The notes below the pieces were generated by a model. The model had not been told where the DNA came from. It saw only the letters and a list, made by a program, of their open reading frames with translations, and made no database searches. 64,000 nucleotides of DNA from Paraburkholderia caledonica NBRC 102488. Lineage in GTDB: Bacteria; Pseudomonadota; Gammaproteobacteria; Burkholderiales; Burkholderiaceae. Where the stretch lies: the NCBI RefSeq assembly GCF_000685095.1, contig NZ_BAYE01000018.1, positions 62,001 to 126,000 of the forward strand, read 5' to 3'. A program made the position numbers and the translations under genes. Positions within the stretch are counted from its first letter, which is position 1. Every line of letters starts with the position of its first letter. Positions 24,477-34,371 of this stretch are shown here, piece by piece.

Positions 24477-26192
24477 ATGGAACGACAGTCCGACTCTCGT
24501 CCTCCCCGCCCGACAGATGCTGGCCACCGACAGTCTGCACCGACCCACCTCGCTGACATGCTCGACAGCTTGAGCGACGGACTCATGTCGATCGACAGGT
24601 CGTGGCGCTTCACCTATCTCAACCATACAGCTGAACGATTCTTGCAGCAGGAACGGCAAAACCTGCTCGGACGCGACATATGGCAGTGTTACCCGGACCT
24701 GGTAGGCTCCGGCTACTATCGCGTCTATCAGGAGACGGCGGCAACGGGTCTTCCCGGCCGGCATACTGACTATTACGCACCGCTCGGCACGTGGTTTGAG
24801 GTTCGTTCATTTGCGCACGACGATGGCATTACCGTGCTCTTTCGCGACGTCACACGTGAACGCGAGCACGCGGCGCAACTGGAATTCGAAGCGAGCCACG
24901 ACTATCTGACCGGGTTGGCGAACCGGCGCAAGTGCATGGAAGTTCTGTCACGCGCGGTCGCTGACGCTGCTTCGCCTCGCTCTACGCACGATGCTTCAGA
25001 TGCGGTCCTGTTTATAGACCTTGACCATTTCAAGGAAGTCAACGACGCCTTTGGTCATGCTGTCGGCGATGAACTGCTGCGCGGCTTCGCGAAGAGGCTG
25101 ATGGCCATTCCCGATCCAGCATTTTTCGCCGCACGCGTAGGGGGCGACGAGTTCGTTCTGTTGTTACGCAACACCACGGAAAGCGCGGCAGAAGCGTTCG
25201 CACATGCGGTGCTTCGCGAACTTGCAGCGCCATTCGAAGTATCCGGAAGATCCATCTCGCTGTCGGCTAGCATTGGCATCGCGCTGCTAAGAGAAGCGCC
25301 GGATTCGGCCGAGACGTTGCTCAATCATTCCGACGCGGCCATGTACGCAGCGAAGTCATCTGGCCGTTTTCAGGTGCGCTCGTACGATGGAGCCCTCGAC
25401 CGAGGCGTGCGTGAGCGCCTTGCTTTGCGCATGGATCTTCGTGAAGCGTTTGAGGCGAACCAGTTCGAGCTTCATTTCCAGCCCCAGATATCACTCACGA
25501 ACAATTCCGCCATCGGTGTCGAGGCACTTCTTCGCTGGCGTCATCCTGGCCGAGGGCTGCTGACTCCGCACGCATTCCTCGCAGTCTTACTTGAGTCTCC
25601 TTATGAAGGGGCGCTCGTCGAATGGCTGCTCGATGCAGTTTGCCGGCATATTGCTGAATGGCGACGGCAGGGCATATACATACCGCGGGTCAGCCTCAAT
25701 CTGTCGGCTCGGCAACTTCTGAGCGTGGGTCTTACAGACAAGATTCTCCATATCGCGACGAAATACGACGTTTCCCCCGCAATGCTCGACATTGAGGTCA
25801 CGGAGGATTCGCTGGTAAGCGATATCGAAAAGGCAACGTCCATTCTGTCCGCGCTGAAGCAAGCGGGCATATCCACATCGCTGGACGACTTTGGCTCCGG
25901 GTACTCCAGCCTCGGCTATCTGGTCCGATTGCCTATCGACACGCTGAAGATCGACAAGTCGTTTGTTCGAGCACTGGCCGAGTCACAGAAGGCGTCGACG
26001 GTCATTCGAGGCATTGTCGGTCTCGCACGTTCGCTGGGCATGAAAACTATCGCGGAAGGCGTCGAGTGCCAACACCAGGCCGAAGAGTTGAAGGACGCCG
26101 GGTGCGATGCCATTCAAGGTTATCTGGTGAGCCGGCCGCTTGACTCGAAGGCCCTGGCCAAATTCATGTTGCGGTTGTCATCGGGCCATTGA
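24477..26192 (+). CDS. PAS-GGDEF-EAL cyclic-di-GMP signalling protein
   Basis: A 571-residue soluble protein with three domains: PAS (about 25-140, SLSDGLMSIDRSWRFTYLNH), diguanylate cyclase GGDEF (about 150-310, motif ARVGGDEFVLLLRN intact) and phosphodiesterase EAL (about 325-565, IGVEALLRWRHPGRGLL, then SLDDFGSGYSSLGYL and IDTLKIDKSFV). Both catalytic signatures are kept, so it could make and break cyclic-di-GMP, often with the GGDEF tuned as a regulatory site. There is no transmembrane segment; the PAS domain is the likely sensor. The ATG at 24477 has AGAAGGA 6 bases upstream, better than the start 16 codons earlier. Confidence 0.9.
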   Translation: MERQSDSRPPRPTDAGHRQSAPTHLADMLDSLSDGLMSIDRSWRFTYLNHTAERFLQQERQNLLGRDIWQCYPDLVGSGYYRVYQETAATGLPGRHTDYYAPLGTWFEVRSFAHDDGITVLFRDVTREREHAAQLEFEASHDYLTGLANRRKCMEVLSRAVADAASPRSTHDASDAVLFIDLDHFKEVNDAFGHAVGDELLRGFAKRLMAIPDPAFFAARVGGDEFVLLLRNTTESAAEAFAHAVLRELAAPFEVSGRSISLSASIGIALLREAPDSAETLLNHSDAAMYAAKSSGRFQVRSYDGALDRGVRERLALRMDLREAFEANQFELHFQPQISLTNNSAIGVEALLRWRHPGRGLLTPHAFLAVLLESPYEGALVEWLLDAVCRHIAEWRRQGIYIPRVSLNLSARQLLSVGLTDKILHIATKYDVSPAMLDIEVTEDSLVSDIEKATSILSALKQAGISTSLDDFGSGYSSLGYLVRLPIDTLKIDKSFVRALAESQKASTVIRGIVGLARSLGMKTIAEGVECQHQAEELKDAGCDAIQGYLVSRPLDSKALAKFMLRLSSGH

Positions 26193-26470
26193 AACTAATG
26201 TTGGCGACTTCAGCTTGCAACTGCGTGATGCTGATAATGCGGCCGGTAATGCGGCCCGGCTGTTGTTTGTTCCAGGTTGTACCGTGCACACGAATGCTCT
26301 CCGATCGACCCGGCGGGAAAGCATGTCGACAGCGAACGCAGTACACTCTCCATGACCGACTTGCAATGCTTGCAACAGCACAAGGCCTGAGCGCTGAGGC
26401 ACAGTCAACACGCCACTGCGCTTGAGCAAATAATCCCGACTCCCACTTCCGCTGCACGCGTCAGTGATCG

Positions 26471-27436
26471 ATGGACACATTACAGAACATGCGTGTTTTC
26501 GTGCGCGTAGTGGAGGCCGGCAGTTTCACCGCCGCCGCTCAGTCTTTTAATTCGACGACCGGCGCCATGTCACGCGCAGTCTCCGAACTGGAGGCTCATC
26601 TGCGTACGCGCTTGCTCAATCGCTCCACACGACGTCTCGCGCTCACTACCGCAGGCGAGCGTTATCTCAAGCGATGTCAACAAATCCTTGCGGATATCGA
26701 CACAGCGGAAGAAGAAGCGAGTTGTGCCCACGAACGCCCGAGCGGCGCGCTCCGTATGCATAGCTTTGCGAGTATCGGACAACACTATGTGCTGCCCGCC
26801 ATCGCACACTATCGCGCGCTTTATCCCGACGTGACCGTTGAGCTGACACTGTCGCAGCGCATGCCGGATCTTTTCGAAGGCAGCGCGGATGTCGCAGTGA
26901 TTGGTGCTTCTGCACTACCCGATTCCGACCTCGTTTCGTTCCCGCTTGGAACGACGTTCAGCATACTGTGCGCATCGCACGCGTATGTAAGAACGCACGG
27001 TGCGCCGCAGCGGCCGGCGGATCTTGCAGACCATGAGTGCCTGATTCTGCAGACGCCGGCATTCGCGCCGCACGAGTGGATACTCGACGGGCCGAACGGC
27101 AGTGAGGCGATGCAGATCGACGGCCCGGTGCAGGTGAATATCGCGGAGTCGCTAGTTGTTGCGATCCGGGAAGGGATGGGAATTGGCATGGTGCCGCTTT
27201 ACGCGGCAATCGCCGGATTGAGGGATGGCACGTTAGTACGCGTATTGCCGGACTACACGCTGCAGAAGATGCACGTTTATGCGCTGTATCCGTCGCGGAA
27301 GTTTATTGACGCAAAGACAAGGACATGGGTGGAGTTCTTGCGCGCGCATTTGCCAAAGGTGATCGCCCGCGACGAGGCCTTGCTGGCTGAGATTGGCCGG
27401 ACCGATAGCGGCAGCGATGCGAAGCCGCGCGGATAG
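26471..27436 (+). CDS. LysR-family transcriptional regulator
   Basis: A 321-residue LysR protein with an N-terminal winged helix (residues 1-60, MRVFVRVVEAGSFTAAAQSFNSTTGAMSRAVSELE) and a periplasmic-binding-like effector domain (about 90-300). The helix sequence and RLLNRSTRRLALTTAGERYL resemble the CrgA/DmlR group. No target gene is divergent; the GGDEF-EAL gene precedes it by 278 bases and DUF4148 follows in the same direction. The effector cannot be named. Confidence 0.88.
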   Translation: MDTLQNMRVFVRVVEAGSFTAAAQSFNSTTGAMSRAVSELEAHLRTRLLNRSTRRLALTTAGERYLKRCQQILADIDTAEEEASCAHERPSGALRMHSFASIGQHYVLPAIAHYRALYPDVTVELTLSQRMPDLFEGSADVAVIGASALPDSDLVSFPLGTTFSILCASHAYVRTHGAPQRPADLADHECLILQTPAFAPHEWILDGPNGSEAMQIDGPVQVNIAESLVVAIREGMGIGMVPLYAAIAGLRDGTLVRVLPDYTLQKMHVYALYPSRKFIDAKTRTWVEFLRAHLPKVIARDEALLAEIGRTDSGSDAKPRG

Positions 27437-27678
27437 CGTGCCATACATGGGTCTGTCACACCTTGCAGATACCGAAGTCTCTCACGAGCGGCGTGTTGAA
27501 GCGTCTGCCTTTGCACACGCGCAATGAGTTCCCGCGAACGAGAGGTTTACCCAAATCCAAGAACAATCTTCTGCACGGAGCACCCTTAATTTTAAGCGCC
27601 TGCTTATTTAGACTGTGATCACTGGTTTACGAACAGGGCTGTTCGTAGCAGGACAAACAAGTCTGGAGGTAGGTAATC

Positions 27679-27990
27679 ATGAAGTCTCTCATTCACGCCG
27701 TTGTCGTTGCCGCTGCCCTTGCTGCTCCGGTAGTGTCGTTCGCGCAATCGAATGGGTCAGTCACCCGTGCACAGGTACGCGCCGAACTGATCCAGTTGCA
27801 AAACGCGGGCTATCACGTTGGTGACGGCGACAACGCACACTATCCCGAAGCCATTCAGGCTGCTGAAGCCAAGGTTGCTGCGCAGAACGGTGCGACAAGC
27901 GGTTACGGCGGTGAGGTGAAGGGTTCGTCGGAATCAGGACACCCGTCAGTGACAAATGCGGACTGGAACGCGATGTACAACCACCCGTAA
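27679..27990 (+). CDS. DUF4148 secreted small protein
   Basis: A 103-residue protein with a clear signal peptide (MKSLIHAVVVAAALAAPVVSFAQ, cleavage after about residue 23) and the DUF4148 core TRAQVRAELIQLQNAGYHVG...HYPEAIQAAEAKVAAQ. DUF4148 proteins are abundant in Burkholderiaceae, are probably periplasmic, and have no known role. CTGGAGG lies 11 bases before the ATG. It stands alone. Confidence 0.88.
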   Translation: MKSLIHAVVVAAALAAPVVSFAQSNGSVTRAQVRAELIQLQNAGYHVGDGDNAHYPEAIQAAEAKVAAQNGATSGYGGEVKGSSESGHPSVTNADWNAMYNHP

Positions 27991-28104
27991 TGCATTAGTT
28001 TTGGATGTGCGCGACAGGAGGATGCCAAAAATATCTGGTCATCCGCGCCGTCGGGTTCCGTCGTAGATCGATATGCGGTCGGTCTCGTGTTGCCGGAACT
28101 CGGA

Positions 28105-28671
28105 TCAATTGTCTCCCTGCTCGCCTTCGCCGGCCCCTGCCCTTTGCCGTCGCTGCGCGAGCGCAACGCGATCGCGTTCCGCTTGCGCAGCGGCCGTTGC
28201 GTCGATCGGGTCATCACGCTGCCGCATCAGCCAGTAGACGCTCCCCAACGCCACCAACGCAAACGCAAGCGCCGCGATCTGGGCCGGCGCACCGGCGGGA
28301 TCCAGAATAATAAATTTGCGGGCGATAGCCAGCAGCGCAACCAGAAGTACTGTTTTGACCTGCACGATGTGATCGCGCCGGGCCATCACGCGCGTAATCG
28401 AATGTTTGAATTCCATAGCGATCAACAGCGTCATGATCATGCCGAAAACGGTCTGATACACCGCGTGATCCAGCGGGTTCAGCGCGTTCGAAACCAGCAA
28501 CGAGATCACCGCGCGAATCAACTGCCAGAGCGACACGAGGATGATGATAGAAATCACCACGCTCAGGACATGCGTGACAATCTGCTCGAATCTTTCATAA
28601 AAGGTGAGCAGATCCCACTGTACGCGTAACGTATCGAGATCCTTACGCAGCCAGCTTTTCTTTCTTTCCAT
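28105..28671 (-). CDS. psiE: PsiE-family inner-membrane protein
   Basis: A 188-residue protein with four hydrophobic segments (about residues 32-55, 68-90, 103-122, 130-150), of the phosphate-starvation-inducible PsiE family: ERFEQIVTHVLSVVISIIILV, then VFGMIMTLLIAMEFKHSI and ARKFIILD. The role is unknown; psiE is one of the genes of the transmissible heat-resistance locus of enterobacteria. The C-terminal 35 residues are charged and Gln/Arg-rich. It is divergent from the flavoprotein gene next to it. Confidence 0.85.
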   Translation of the reverse strand: MERKKSWLRKDLDTLRVQWDLLTFYERFEQIVTHVLSVVISIIILVSLWQLIRAVISLLVSNALNPLDHAVYQTVFGMIMTLLIAMEFKHSITRVMARRDHIVQVKTVLLVALLAIARKFIILDPAGAPAQIAALAFALVALGSVYWLMRQRDDPIDATAAAQAERDRVALAQRRQRAGAGEGEQGDN

Positions 28672-28764
28672 GATTTGGCTCCGCAGCGGCCGGATTGTCC
28701 AAGCATACCCGGATTAACGACTAGACTTGGAGCATCGTAGACGCATGCGCGGCAACAAGAGCGT

Positions 28765-30198
28765 ATGCGTCATTCAATCGGAAGACGCGGAAGTCGAGCG
28801 CGACCCGATGTAAAGGAACGATCGGCGGAAAGCGCACAAAATCCGGGAGTATCGCGAAAGACGCCCACTCACCGTGTGCTTACGATGCACCAATATGGCG
28901 GCCCGCGGTTATCCCAACGCGACCGCCTGCTCGTGAACGTCCTCAAAGGCGGATGGCATTTCATGGTCAGAATCTATGGACCCATGCGCAGCGCAAACGG
29001 CTACGCAATACGCGACTTCCTGCATCGGAGCGACATTCCGTTCAAATGGATCGAACTGCGCAGCGATAAAGAAGCGGAGGAACTGGCGCACGTTCAGCAT
29101 CTTTCCGATTCGCGCTTGCCGGTTTGCGTCTTCCACGACGGCACGCGGCTCGAATGTCCGACCATCCGGCAAATCACCGAAAAGCTCGGCTGGTTCGCAA
29201 GTCCATCTCGTGAGGCCTACGATCTCGCGATCTACGGCGCGGGACCAGCGGGATTGAGCGCGGCAGTGTACGGTGCATCGGAGGGGCTGCAAACGGTACT
29301 AGTGGAGCGTTGGGCACTGGGCGGCCAGGCAGGCAGCAGCTCCAAAATCGAAAACTACCTGGGCTTCCCACAGGGCTTGAGCGGCGCGGAACTCGCAGAG
29401 CGGGCGCGCGTTCAGGCCGTCAAGTTCGGCGCCGAAATCCTGCTGGCGCGCGCCGGCGTGCACGCGGAGTTTCCGCCAGGCCGTGGCATCGTATCTCTGG
29501 AAGACGGCACACGTATCACGGCGCGCACGTCTATCTGCGCGACCGGGGTGGCATATCGCACGCTGGCCCTCGCGGGTGAAGAGCGCTTTCTCGGCGCGGG
29601 TCTCTACTATGGCGCCGGTGCGAGTGAAGCCGAGCTGATCGATGGCGAAGACGTATATGTGGTGGGCGGCGGCAATTCGGCAGGACAGGCCGCCATGCAT
29701 TTTTCGCAGTCGGCCAACCGCGTCTACATGCTCGTGCGTGCTACATCGCTCAAGAACACGTTGTCGCATTACCTGGTGGATCGCATTACGTCCGCGCCGA
29801 ACATCGAAGTACGCACGTGCACCGAAGTTACCGCGCTCGCAGGCAGTGACATGCTGGAGGAGGTCACGCTGACCGATATCCGTACCGGCCGGCAAAGCAC
29901 GGTAAAGACGAACTGGCTATTCGTATGCATTGGCGGTGTGCCACAGACTGAGTGGGCGCAGGAGGTCGGCATTGTCCGCGATGAAGGCGGCTACCTCGTG
30001 ACCGGTCCCGACCTGCAGGAATACCGGGCGCAGTTCAACTGGCCATTAGAACGCGCGCCGCTGCATCTGGAAACATCTATGCCTGGCGTATTCGCAGCCG
30101 GCGACGTGCGTCACGCGTCGATCAAGCGCGTGGCGTCAGCAGTGGGCGAAGGCGCAATGGCTGTGGCGCTGGTGCATCGCTATCTAACTAGTGCTTGA
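28765..30198 (+). CDS. Thioredoxin-reductase-like flavoprotein lacking the redox cysteines
   Basis: The 477-residue protein has an N-terminal glutaredoxin-like fold (about 65-140, IRDFLHRSDIPFKWIELRS) without a CxxC, then a two-dinucleotide-domain reductase: FAD site AIYGAGPAGLSAAVYGAS near residue 157, NAD(P)H site VYVVGGGNSAGQAAMHF near residue 297, and FAD-binding GVFAAGDVRHASIKRVASAVGEGAMA at the C-terminus. Where thioredoxin reductase has CATCD the sequence reads YYGAGASEAE, so it cannot pass electrons through a disulfide. It may reduce an external acceptor. The start is uncertain: 28765 is the longest, and an ATG at 28885 would remove an Arg-rich stretch. It sits in the stress cluster beside psiE and clpK. 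Confidence 0.8.
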   Translation: MRHSIGRRGSRARPDVKERSAESAQNPGVSRKTPTHRVLTMHQYGGPRLSQRDRLLVNVLKGGWHFMVRIYGPMRSANGYAIRDFLHRSDIPFKWIELRSDKEAEELAHVQHLSDSRLPVCVFHDGTRLECPTIRQITEKLGWFASPSREAYDLAIYGAGPAGLSAAVYGASEGLQTVLVERWALGGQAGSSSKIENYLGFPQGLSGAELAERARVQAVKFGAEILLARAGVHAEFPPGRGIVSLEDGTRITARTSICATGVAYRTLALAGEERFLGAGLYYGAGASEAELIDGEDVYVVGGGNSAGQAAMHFSQSANRVYMLVRATSLKNTLSHYLVDRITSAPNIEVRTCTEVTALAGSDMLEEVTLTDIRTGRQSTVKTNWLFVCIGGVPQTEWAQEVGIVRDEGGYLVTGPDLQEYRAQFNWPLERAPLHLETSMPGVFAAGDVRHASIKRVASAVGEGAMAVALVHRYLTSA

Positions 30199-30257
30199 GC
30201 GGACGCGCAACCTTGATCCACGCGCCTCTGCGCGTACCTTGTCCGAGGAGTACGAAC

Positions 30258-30530
30258 ATGACCCCTGGTTGCACGCACCAAGGCGCGGCCCGCATTTTCC
30301 ACACGCCCATTGACTATTGCGAGGACTGTGTGAAGCTCGGCCAGCCGTGGCTACATTTGAGGCTTTGTCTTTCGTGCGGACACGTCGGCTGTTGCGATTC
30401 GTCGCCCAACCGGCATGCAAGCAAACATTTTCTCGCGACCGGCCATCCGCTGGTCCGTTCAATCGAACCCGGCGAAACGTGGATCTGGTGTTATCGCGAC
30501 GAGATCGTCGTAGGTGAACTTGAGTCGTGA
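30258..30530 (+). CDS. UBP-type zinc finger protein
   Basis: A 90-residue protein consisting almost only of a ZnF-UBP domain: CTHQ, CEDCVKLGQPWLHLRLCLSCGHVGCCDSS and HASKHFLATGHPLVRSIEPGETWIWC (pieces at residues 5-85) supply the Cys/His ligands. In eukaryotes this fold binds ubiquitin C-termini; in bacteria the partner is unknown. GAGGAG lies 7 bases before the ATG at 30258. It follows the flavoprotein gene by 59 bases and is probably co-transcribed; a palindromic terminator separates it from clpK. Confidence 0.88.
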   Translation: MTPGCTHQGAARIFHTPIDYCEDCVKLGQPWLHLRLCLSCGHVGCCDSSPNRHASKHFLATGHPLVRSIEPGETWIWCYRDEIVVGELES

Positions 30531-30532
30531 CG

Positions 30533-30564
30533 GCAAAACCGGCCGCACGTGCGGCCGGTTTTGC
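30533..30564. terminator. Bidirectional terminator between UBP zinc-finger gene and clpK
   Basis: A 32-base perfect palindrome, each half GCAAAACCGGCCGCAC or its complement. The central bases form a tight loop, and the outer AAAA/TTTT serve as U-tract in both directions. It lies 2 bases after the zinc-finger stop and 19 bases after the convergent clpK stop. Confidence 0.85.
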
Positions 30565-30583
30565 GTTCTTCGGCATGCCCGCG

Positions 30584-33418
30584 TCACGCATGCGCCGGTG
30601 CCTGTTTCGGCGCCTCGCTCGGCGCTTCTGCAGGCGTTGCTCCTTTTTGCACACGCACCGAATGCGTACCCGAGTCGTAGGTCATTGTGACCTTGTCGCC
30701 GTCGCGCACGTCGCCTCGCAGCAGCGCATCGGCGAGTTGCGATTCCACTTCGAGCCGAATCTTACGTTTGAGCATCCGCGCGCCGAACTCGGGGTCATAG
30801 CCGATCTGCGCAAGGTGATCGCGCAAGCCATCGTCGAACGACAGATCGATGCCTTGGGCCAGCGCCGTACGCCGCACGCGCGCAAGTTGCAGGTCGACGA
30901 TGCTGCGAATCTGCTCCTTGCCGAGAGCATGAAACACAACCACCTCGTCGACGCGATTGAGAAACTCCGGCTTGAAATGATGCCTCAGGATTTCCATCAA
31001 CCGGTCGCGCAGTGCAGGATAGTCGAGCTGCTTCGAGTCGGCTTTCATGTTGTCCTGGATCACCTGTGAGCCAACGTTGCTGGTCGCGATGATGATCGTG
31101 TTGGTGAAATCGACCAGACGTCCCTTGCCGTCGGTGAGGCGCCCTTCGTCGAACAGTTGCAGCAGGAGGTTGTGCACCTCCGAGTGCGCCTTTTCGATTT
31201 CGTCGAGCAGCACTACGCAATATGGCCTGCGCCGCACGCGCTCGGTGAGTTGGCCGCCTTCCTCGTAGCCAACATATCCGGGCGGCGCACCAACTAGCCG
31301 TGCCACCGTGTGGCGCTCCGAATACTCGCTCATGTCGATGCGCACCAGCGCGTTCTCGTCGCCGAACACCGAGGCGGCAAGCGCCTTCGCGAGTTCGGTT
31401 TTGCCGACGCCCGTTGGGCCCAGAAAGAGGAAGCTGGCAGTCGGCTTGCCGGCTTCCGTCAGACCGGCGCGCGAAAGCCGCACTGCTTTGGCGACCGCGG
31501 AGACGGCTTCATCCTGGCCGACCACGCGCTCCTTCAGGCGGTCTTCCAGTCGCAACAGCTTTTCACGGTCCTGAGCAGTGAGTTCAGCCAACGGTACACC
31601 CGTGAGCGACGAAACGATCTGCGCAATGTCCTCCGCCGTGACTTCCTGCGAACTGGTGCCGCGCTCTTTCTTCCACGTGTCAATGCCTTCATGCAAACGT
31701 TTCTGTTCGGCGACGAGCTTCTCTTCCAGTTCCTTGGCTTTATCGAATTTCTTTGCAGCGCTGGCCGCGTCCTGTTCCTGTTTGATGCGGCGGATGGTCG
31801 CCTCGACATCGTGCAATGGCTGCGGACGCGAATTCGACGAAATGCGCACGCGTGCAGCGGCCTGATCGAGCAGATCGATTGCCTTGTCTGGCAGAAAGCG
31901 TGCGGCGATATAGCGGTCCGAGAGCTTTGCAGCAGCATCGATCGCCTCTTCGGTGATCTTCACCTTGTGATGCGCTTCGAGCCGGTCGCGCAGTCCACGC
32001 AGAATCTCGATCGTTTCCTCGACGCTCGGCTCAGGCACCATGACTGGCTGAAAGCGCCGCTCCAATGCCGAATCCTTCTCAATGTACTTCTGGTATTCGT
32101 TTAACGTGGTCGCGCCCACGAGGTGCAACTCACCGCGAGCGAGCGCGGGCTTGAAGACATTGCCGATATCCAGACCGCCTTCGCCGCCGCCCTGGCCAGC
32201 GCCGACAATGGTATGCAGTTCGTCGATGAACACAACCAGACGGTCCTGGTTCTCGATGATCTCGTCCAGCACCTGCTTGACGCGTTCCTCGAACTCACCA
32301 CGATACTTCGCGCCTGCCACGACGCTATTGATATTCAGCTCGACCACCCGCTTGCCACGCAGCACTTCCGGCACCTGGTCCTGAGCAATGCGTTGCGCAA
32401 GGCCTTCGACAATAGCGGTCTTGCCGACACCGGGCTCGCCGATCAGCACCGGATTGTTCTTGCGCCGCCGCGCGAGCACTTCAATGGTGGTTTCAATTTC
32501 CTTGTCACGGCCGATCACCGGATCCAGCTTGCCTTGACGCGCAAGCGCGCTGAGATCGCGCGCGTACTTGTCGAGCGTGGGCGTGGTCGAGCGGCCCTCC
32601 ATCTTGCCGTCTTCGGCACCCTGGCCGACCACCTTGACTGCCTTTTGCCGCAGCGATGGCGACGACAGCCCAAGCTTGCGCAGCAATTCACCTGCAAAGC
32701 CGTCTTCTTCCTCGACGAGCCCTATCAGAATATGTTCGGGCCCGACGTAGCTGTGCCCCAGTTCCTGCGACGCCTTCAACGCGTTTTCCAGTGCACTTTT
32801 GGCGCGTGGCGACACGCCGATCTGCTCGTTGTCGCTCGGCTCCTTGCGGGTGCCGCGCGGCGCCGTCTGGTCGATGGTCTTCTTGATCTCTTCGGGATCG
32901 AGCTTGAATTCCCGCAGGACTTCCTGCACGACATTGTTATCGGCGAGCGCCAGCAACAGGTGTTCCGTATCGACTTCGTTCTTGCCGTATTCGACGGCTG
33001 CTTGCGCCGCAGCTTGCAGGCGGTCCAGACCGCTCTGGCTCAGGTACGTCTGCAGGTCCACCGCTTCACGCGCCCGGCGATGACGGCGTGTCCGGCCGCC
33101 CGACTGTCCGCCCGCTGAATCGCCGATTTGTCCGCTACCGGTGCCTGTATCCTGCTCCGCGCCGCCGGATTGTCCCGGCGCGCGTCTAATGCGTGACCGG
33201 CTGCCGCGGTCGTCTTCCATCTGCGGCCACATGTCGTCGAACAGACTTTCGAAAAGTCCGCCGTGAAAGAGGGACTCGAGCGGCGACAGGCGGCGCTGAT
33301 TACGCGCCATGAACTCCATGTAGTGCTGATCGCACAGCATCAGCTGACGGCGTTGGCCGTTTTCGGTGATCGTGATCTGCGAGGTTGCTGGCTTTCCACA
33401 AACACTGCACTCGGCCAT
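30584..33418 (-). CDS. clpK: ClpK-type AAA+ disaggregase
   Basis: A 944-residue Hsp100 protein. Residues 1-45 form a zinc-binding head (CSVCGKP and MLCDQH), followed by a Gly/Ser-rich linker, a Clp N-domain (about 120-260), AAA-1 with Walker A GEPGVGKTA near residue 335, a short middle domain, and AAA-2 with Walker A GPTGVGKTE near residue 645, then D2-small. The extra zinc head and linker mark ClpK (ClpG) rather than ClpB or ClpC. ClpK gives heat resistance in Klebsiella and related carriers by stand-alone disaggregation. It is the last gene of hdeD-hsp20-clpK, 174 bases after hsp20. The C-terminal tail is Ala/Pro-rich. Confidence 0.9.
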   Translation of the reverse strand: MAECSVCGKPATSQITITENGQRRQLMLCDQHYMEFMARNQRRLSPLESLFHGGLFESLFDDMWPQMEDDRGSRSRIRRAPGQSGGAEQDTGTGSGQIGDSAGGQSGGRTRRHRRAREAVDLQTYLSQSGLDRLQAAAQAAVEYGKNEVDTEHLLLALADNNVVQEVLREFKLDPEEIKKTIDQTAPRGTRKEPSDNEQIGVSPRAKSALENALKASQELGHSYVGPEHILIGLVEEEDGFAGELLRKLGLSSPSLRQKAVKVVGQGAEDGKMEGRSTTPTLDKYARDLSALARQGKLDPVIGRDKEIETTIEVLARRRKNNPVLIGEPGVGKTAIVEGLAQRIAQDQVPEVLRGKRVVELNINSVVAGAKYRGEFEERVKQVLDEIIENQDRLVVFIDELHTIVGAGQGGGEGGLDIGNVFKPALARGELHLVGATTLNEYQKYIEKDSALERRFQPVMVPEPSVEETIEILRGLRDRLEAHHKVKITEEAIDAAAKLSDRYIAARFLPDKAIDLLDQAAARVRISSNSRPQPLHDVEATIRRIKQEQDAASAAKKFDKAKELEEKLVAEQKRLHEGIDTWKKERGTSSQEVTAEDIAQIVSSLTGVPLAELTAQDREKLLRLEDRLKERVVGQDEAVSAVAKAVRLSRAGLTEAGKPTASFLFLGPTGVGKTELAKALAASVFGDENALVRIDMSEYSERHTVARLVGAPPGYVGYEEGGQLTERVRRRPYCVVLLDEIEKAHSEVHNLLLQLFDEGRLTDGKGRLVDFTNTIIIATSNVGSQVIQDNMKADSKQLDYPALRDRLMEILRHHFKPEFLNRVDEVVVFHALGKEQIRSIVDLQLARVRRTALAQGIDLSFDDGLRDHLAQIGYDPEFGARMLKRKIRLEVESQLADALLRGDVRDGDKVTMTYDSGTHSVRVQKGATPAEAPSEAPKQAPAHA

Positions 33419-33592
33419 GATGATCTCCTGTCCGTCCGAGAGCGCATCGCTTTGCGGGCGGGTAATGGGTGGGTGGAAAATCTCTGTTCCGCTGCTTATT
33501 CCGATGCCGCCCCTGTTTGCGCGCCGGGCTTCATCGAGACCGCGGAAGCTGACCGGTTGTTCACGACAGGCATGACTGCGGAGTGCGGATCT

Positions 33593-34228
33593 TCACTTGA
33601 TCTCAATGCGCCGCTTCGGTGCCGGTTCTCCGGCCGCTTTTGGAACGCGCAGCGTCAGCACGCCGTTTTCGAATCTGGCCTCTACCCGATCGAGATCGAC
33701 GCCTGCGGGCAGTGGGACCGCGCGCTGAAAGTGTCCAAACGACCGCTCGACGCGATAGCATCCTTGTTCTACGCTCGTCGATTCCAGGCGCTTTTCGCCA
33801 CTGATGATCAGCATGTCTTCAACCACTTCAAGCTCGACGTCGTCACGGGTCATGCCTGGCAATTCGGCGACGATACGCAGTGCGTCGCCTTCGTCGGTAA
33901 CATCGATCCGCGGTTGAAACTCGCTGGCGCTGAAGTCGCCGAACCAGCTTCCGAGCGGTCCACGGCCGCCGAACGGATCGCGTATCAATTCGGCCAACAG
34001 ATGAATCGGATCGGGCAGCGGCCAGGCGGCAGCTGAAAGTGCTACCGGCGCAGCAGCGGCTGCCGCCGGTGCACCGTTACCCATTTGCGTGCCGCCAGTC
34101 TGTTGCGCATTTGACCTCGCGCTTTGCTGACTGGTGTTCGGCGCGCCGGCGCCCCCCGATGCGCTCTGTTGCGCGGGGTGCGAGCGCAAGAACCGGAACG
34201 GGTTCCATTTGTCGAGATCGAGAAGCAT
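33593..34228 (-). CDS. Small heat-shock protein (Hsp20/alpha-crystallin)
   Basis: A 211-residue holdase chaperone. A 100-residue Ala/Gln/Ser-rich N-terminal arm precedes the alpha-crystallin domain (about 110-205: FQPRIDVTDEGDALRIVAELPGM, MLIISGEKRLE, YRVERSFGHFQRAVPLP and the closing GVLTLRVPKA). The C-terminal IEIK could act as the IxI-type docking tail. The start at 34228 has AAGGGAG 6 bases upstream. It lies between hdeD and clpK, the same partnership seen in heat-resistance islands, where the sHsp holds aggregates for ClpK. Confidence 0.92.
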   Translation of the reverse strand: MLLDLDKWNPFRFLRSHPAQQSASGGAGAPNTSQQSARSNAQQTGGTQMGNGAPAAAAAAPVALSAAAWPLPDPIHLLAELIRDPFGGRGPLGSWFGDFSASEFQPRIDVTDEGDALRIVAELPGMTRDDVELEVVEDMLIISGEKRLESTSVEQGCYRVERSFGHFQRAVPLPAGVDLDRVEARFENGVLTLRVPKAAGEPAPKRRIEIK

Positions 34229-34371
34229 GTGATTCTCCCTTCGTGAGGTACGCCAGTGCCAGACCTGAGGCTGGACCACTGGAGGAGACGGGCGGTCCAC
34301 TCGATCTCCGGATGCGAGGTTTGCCGCGGGCGAGACCTTTTGACCCACGACGAGTCCCTCAAGCGGTGCGC

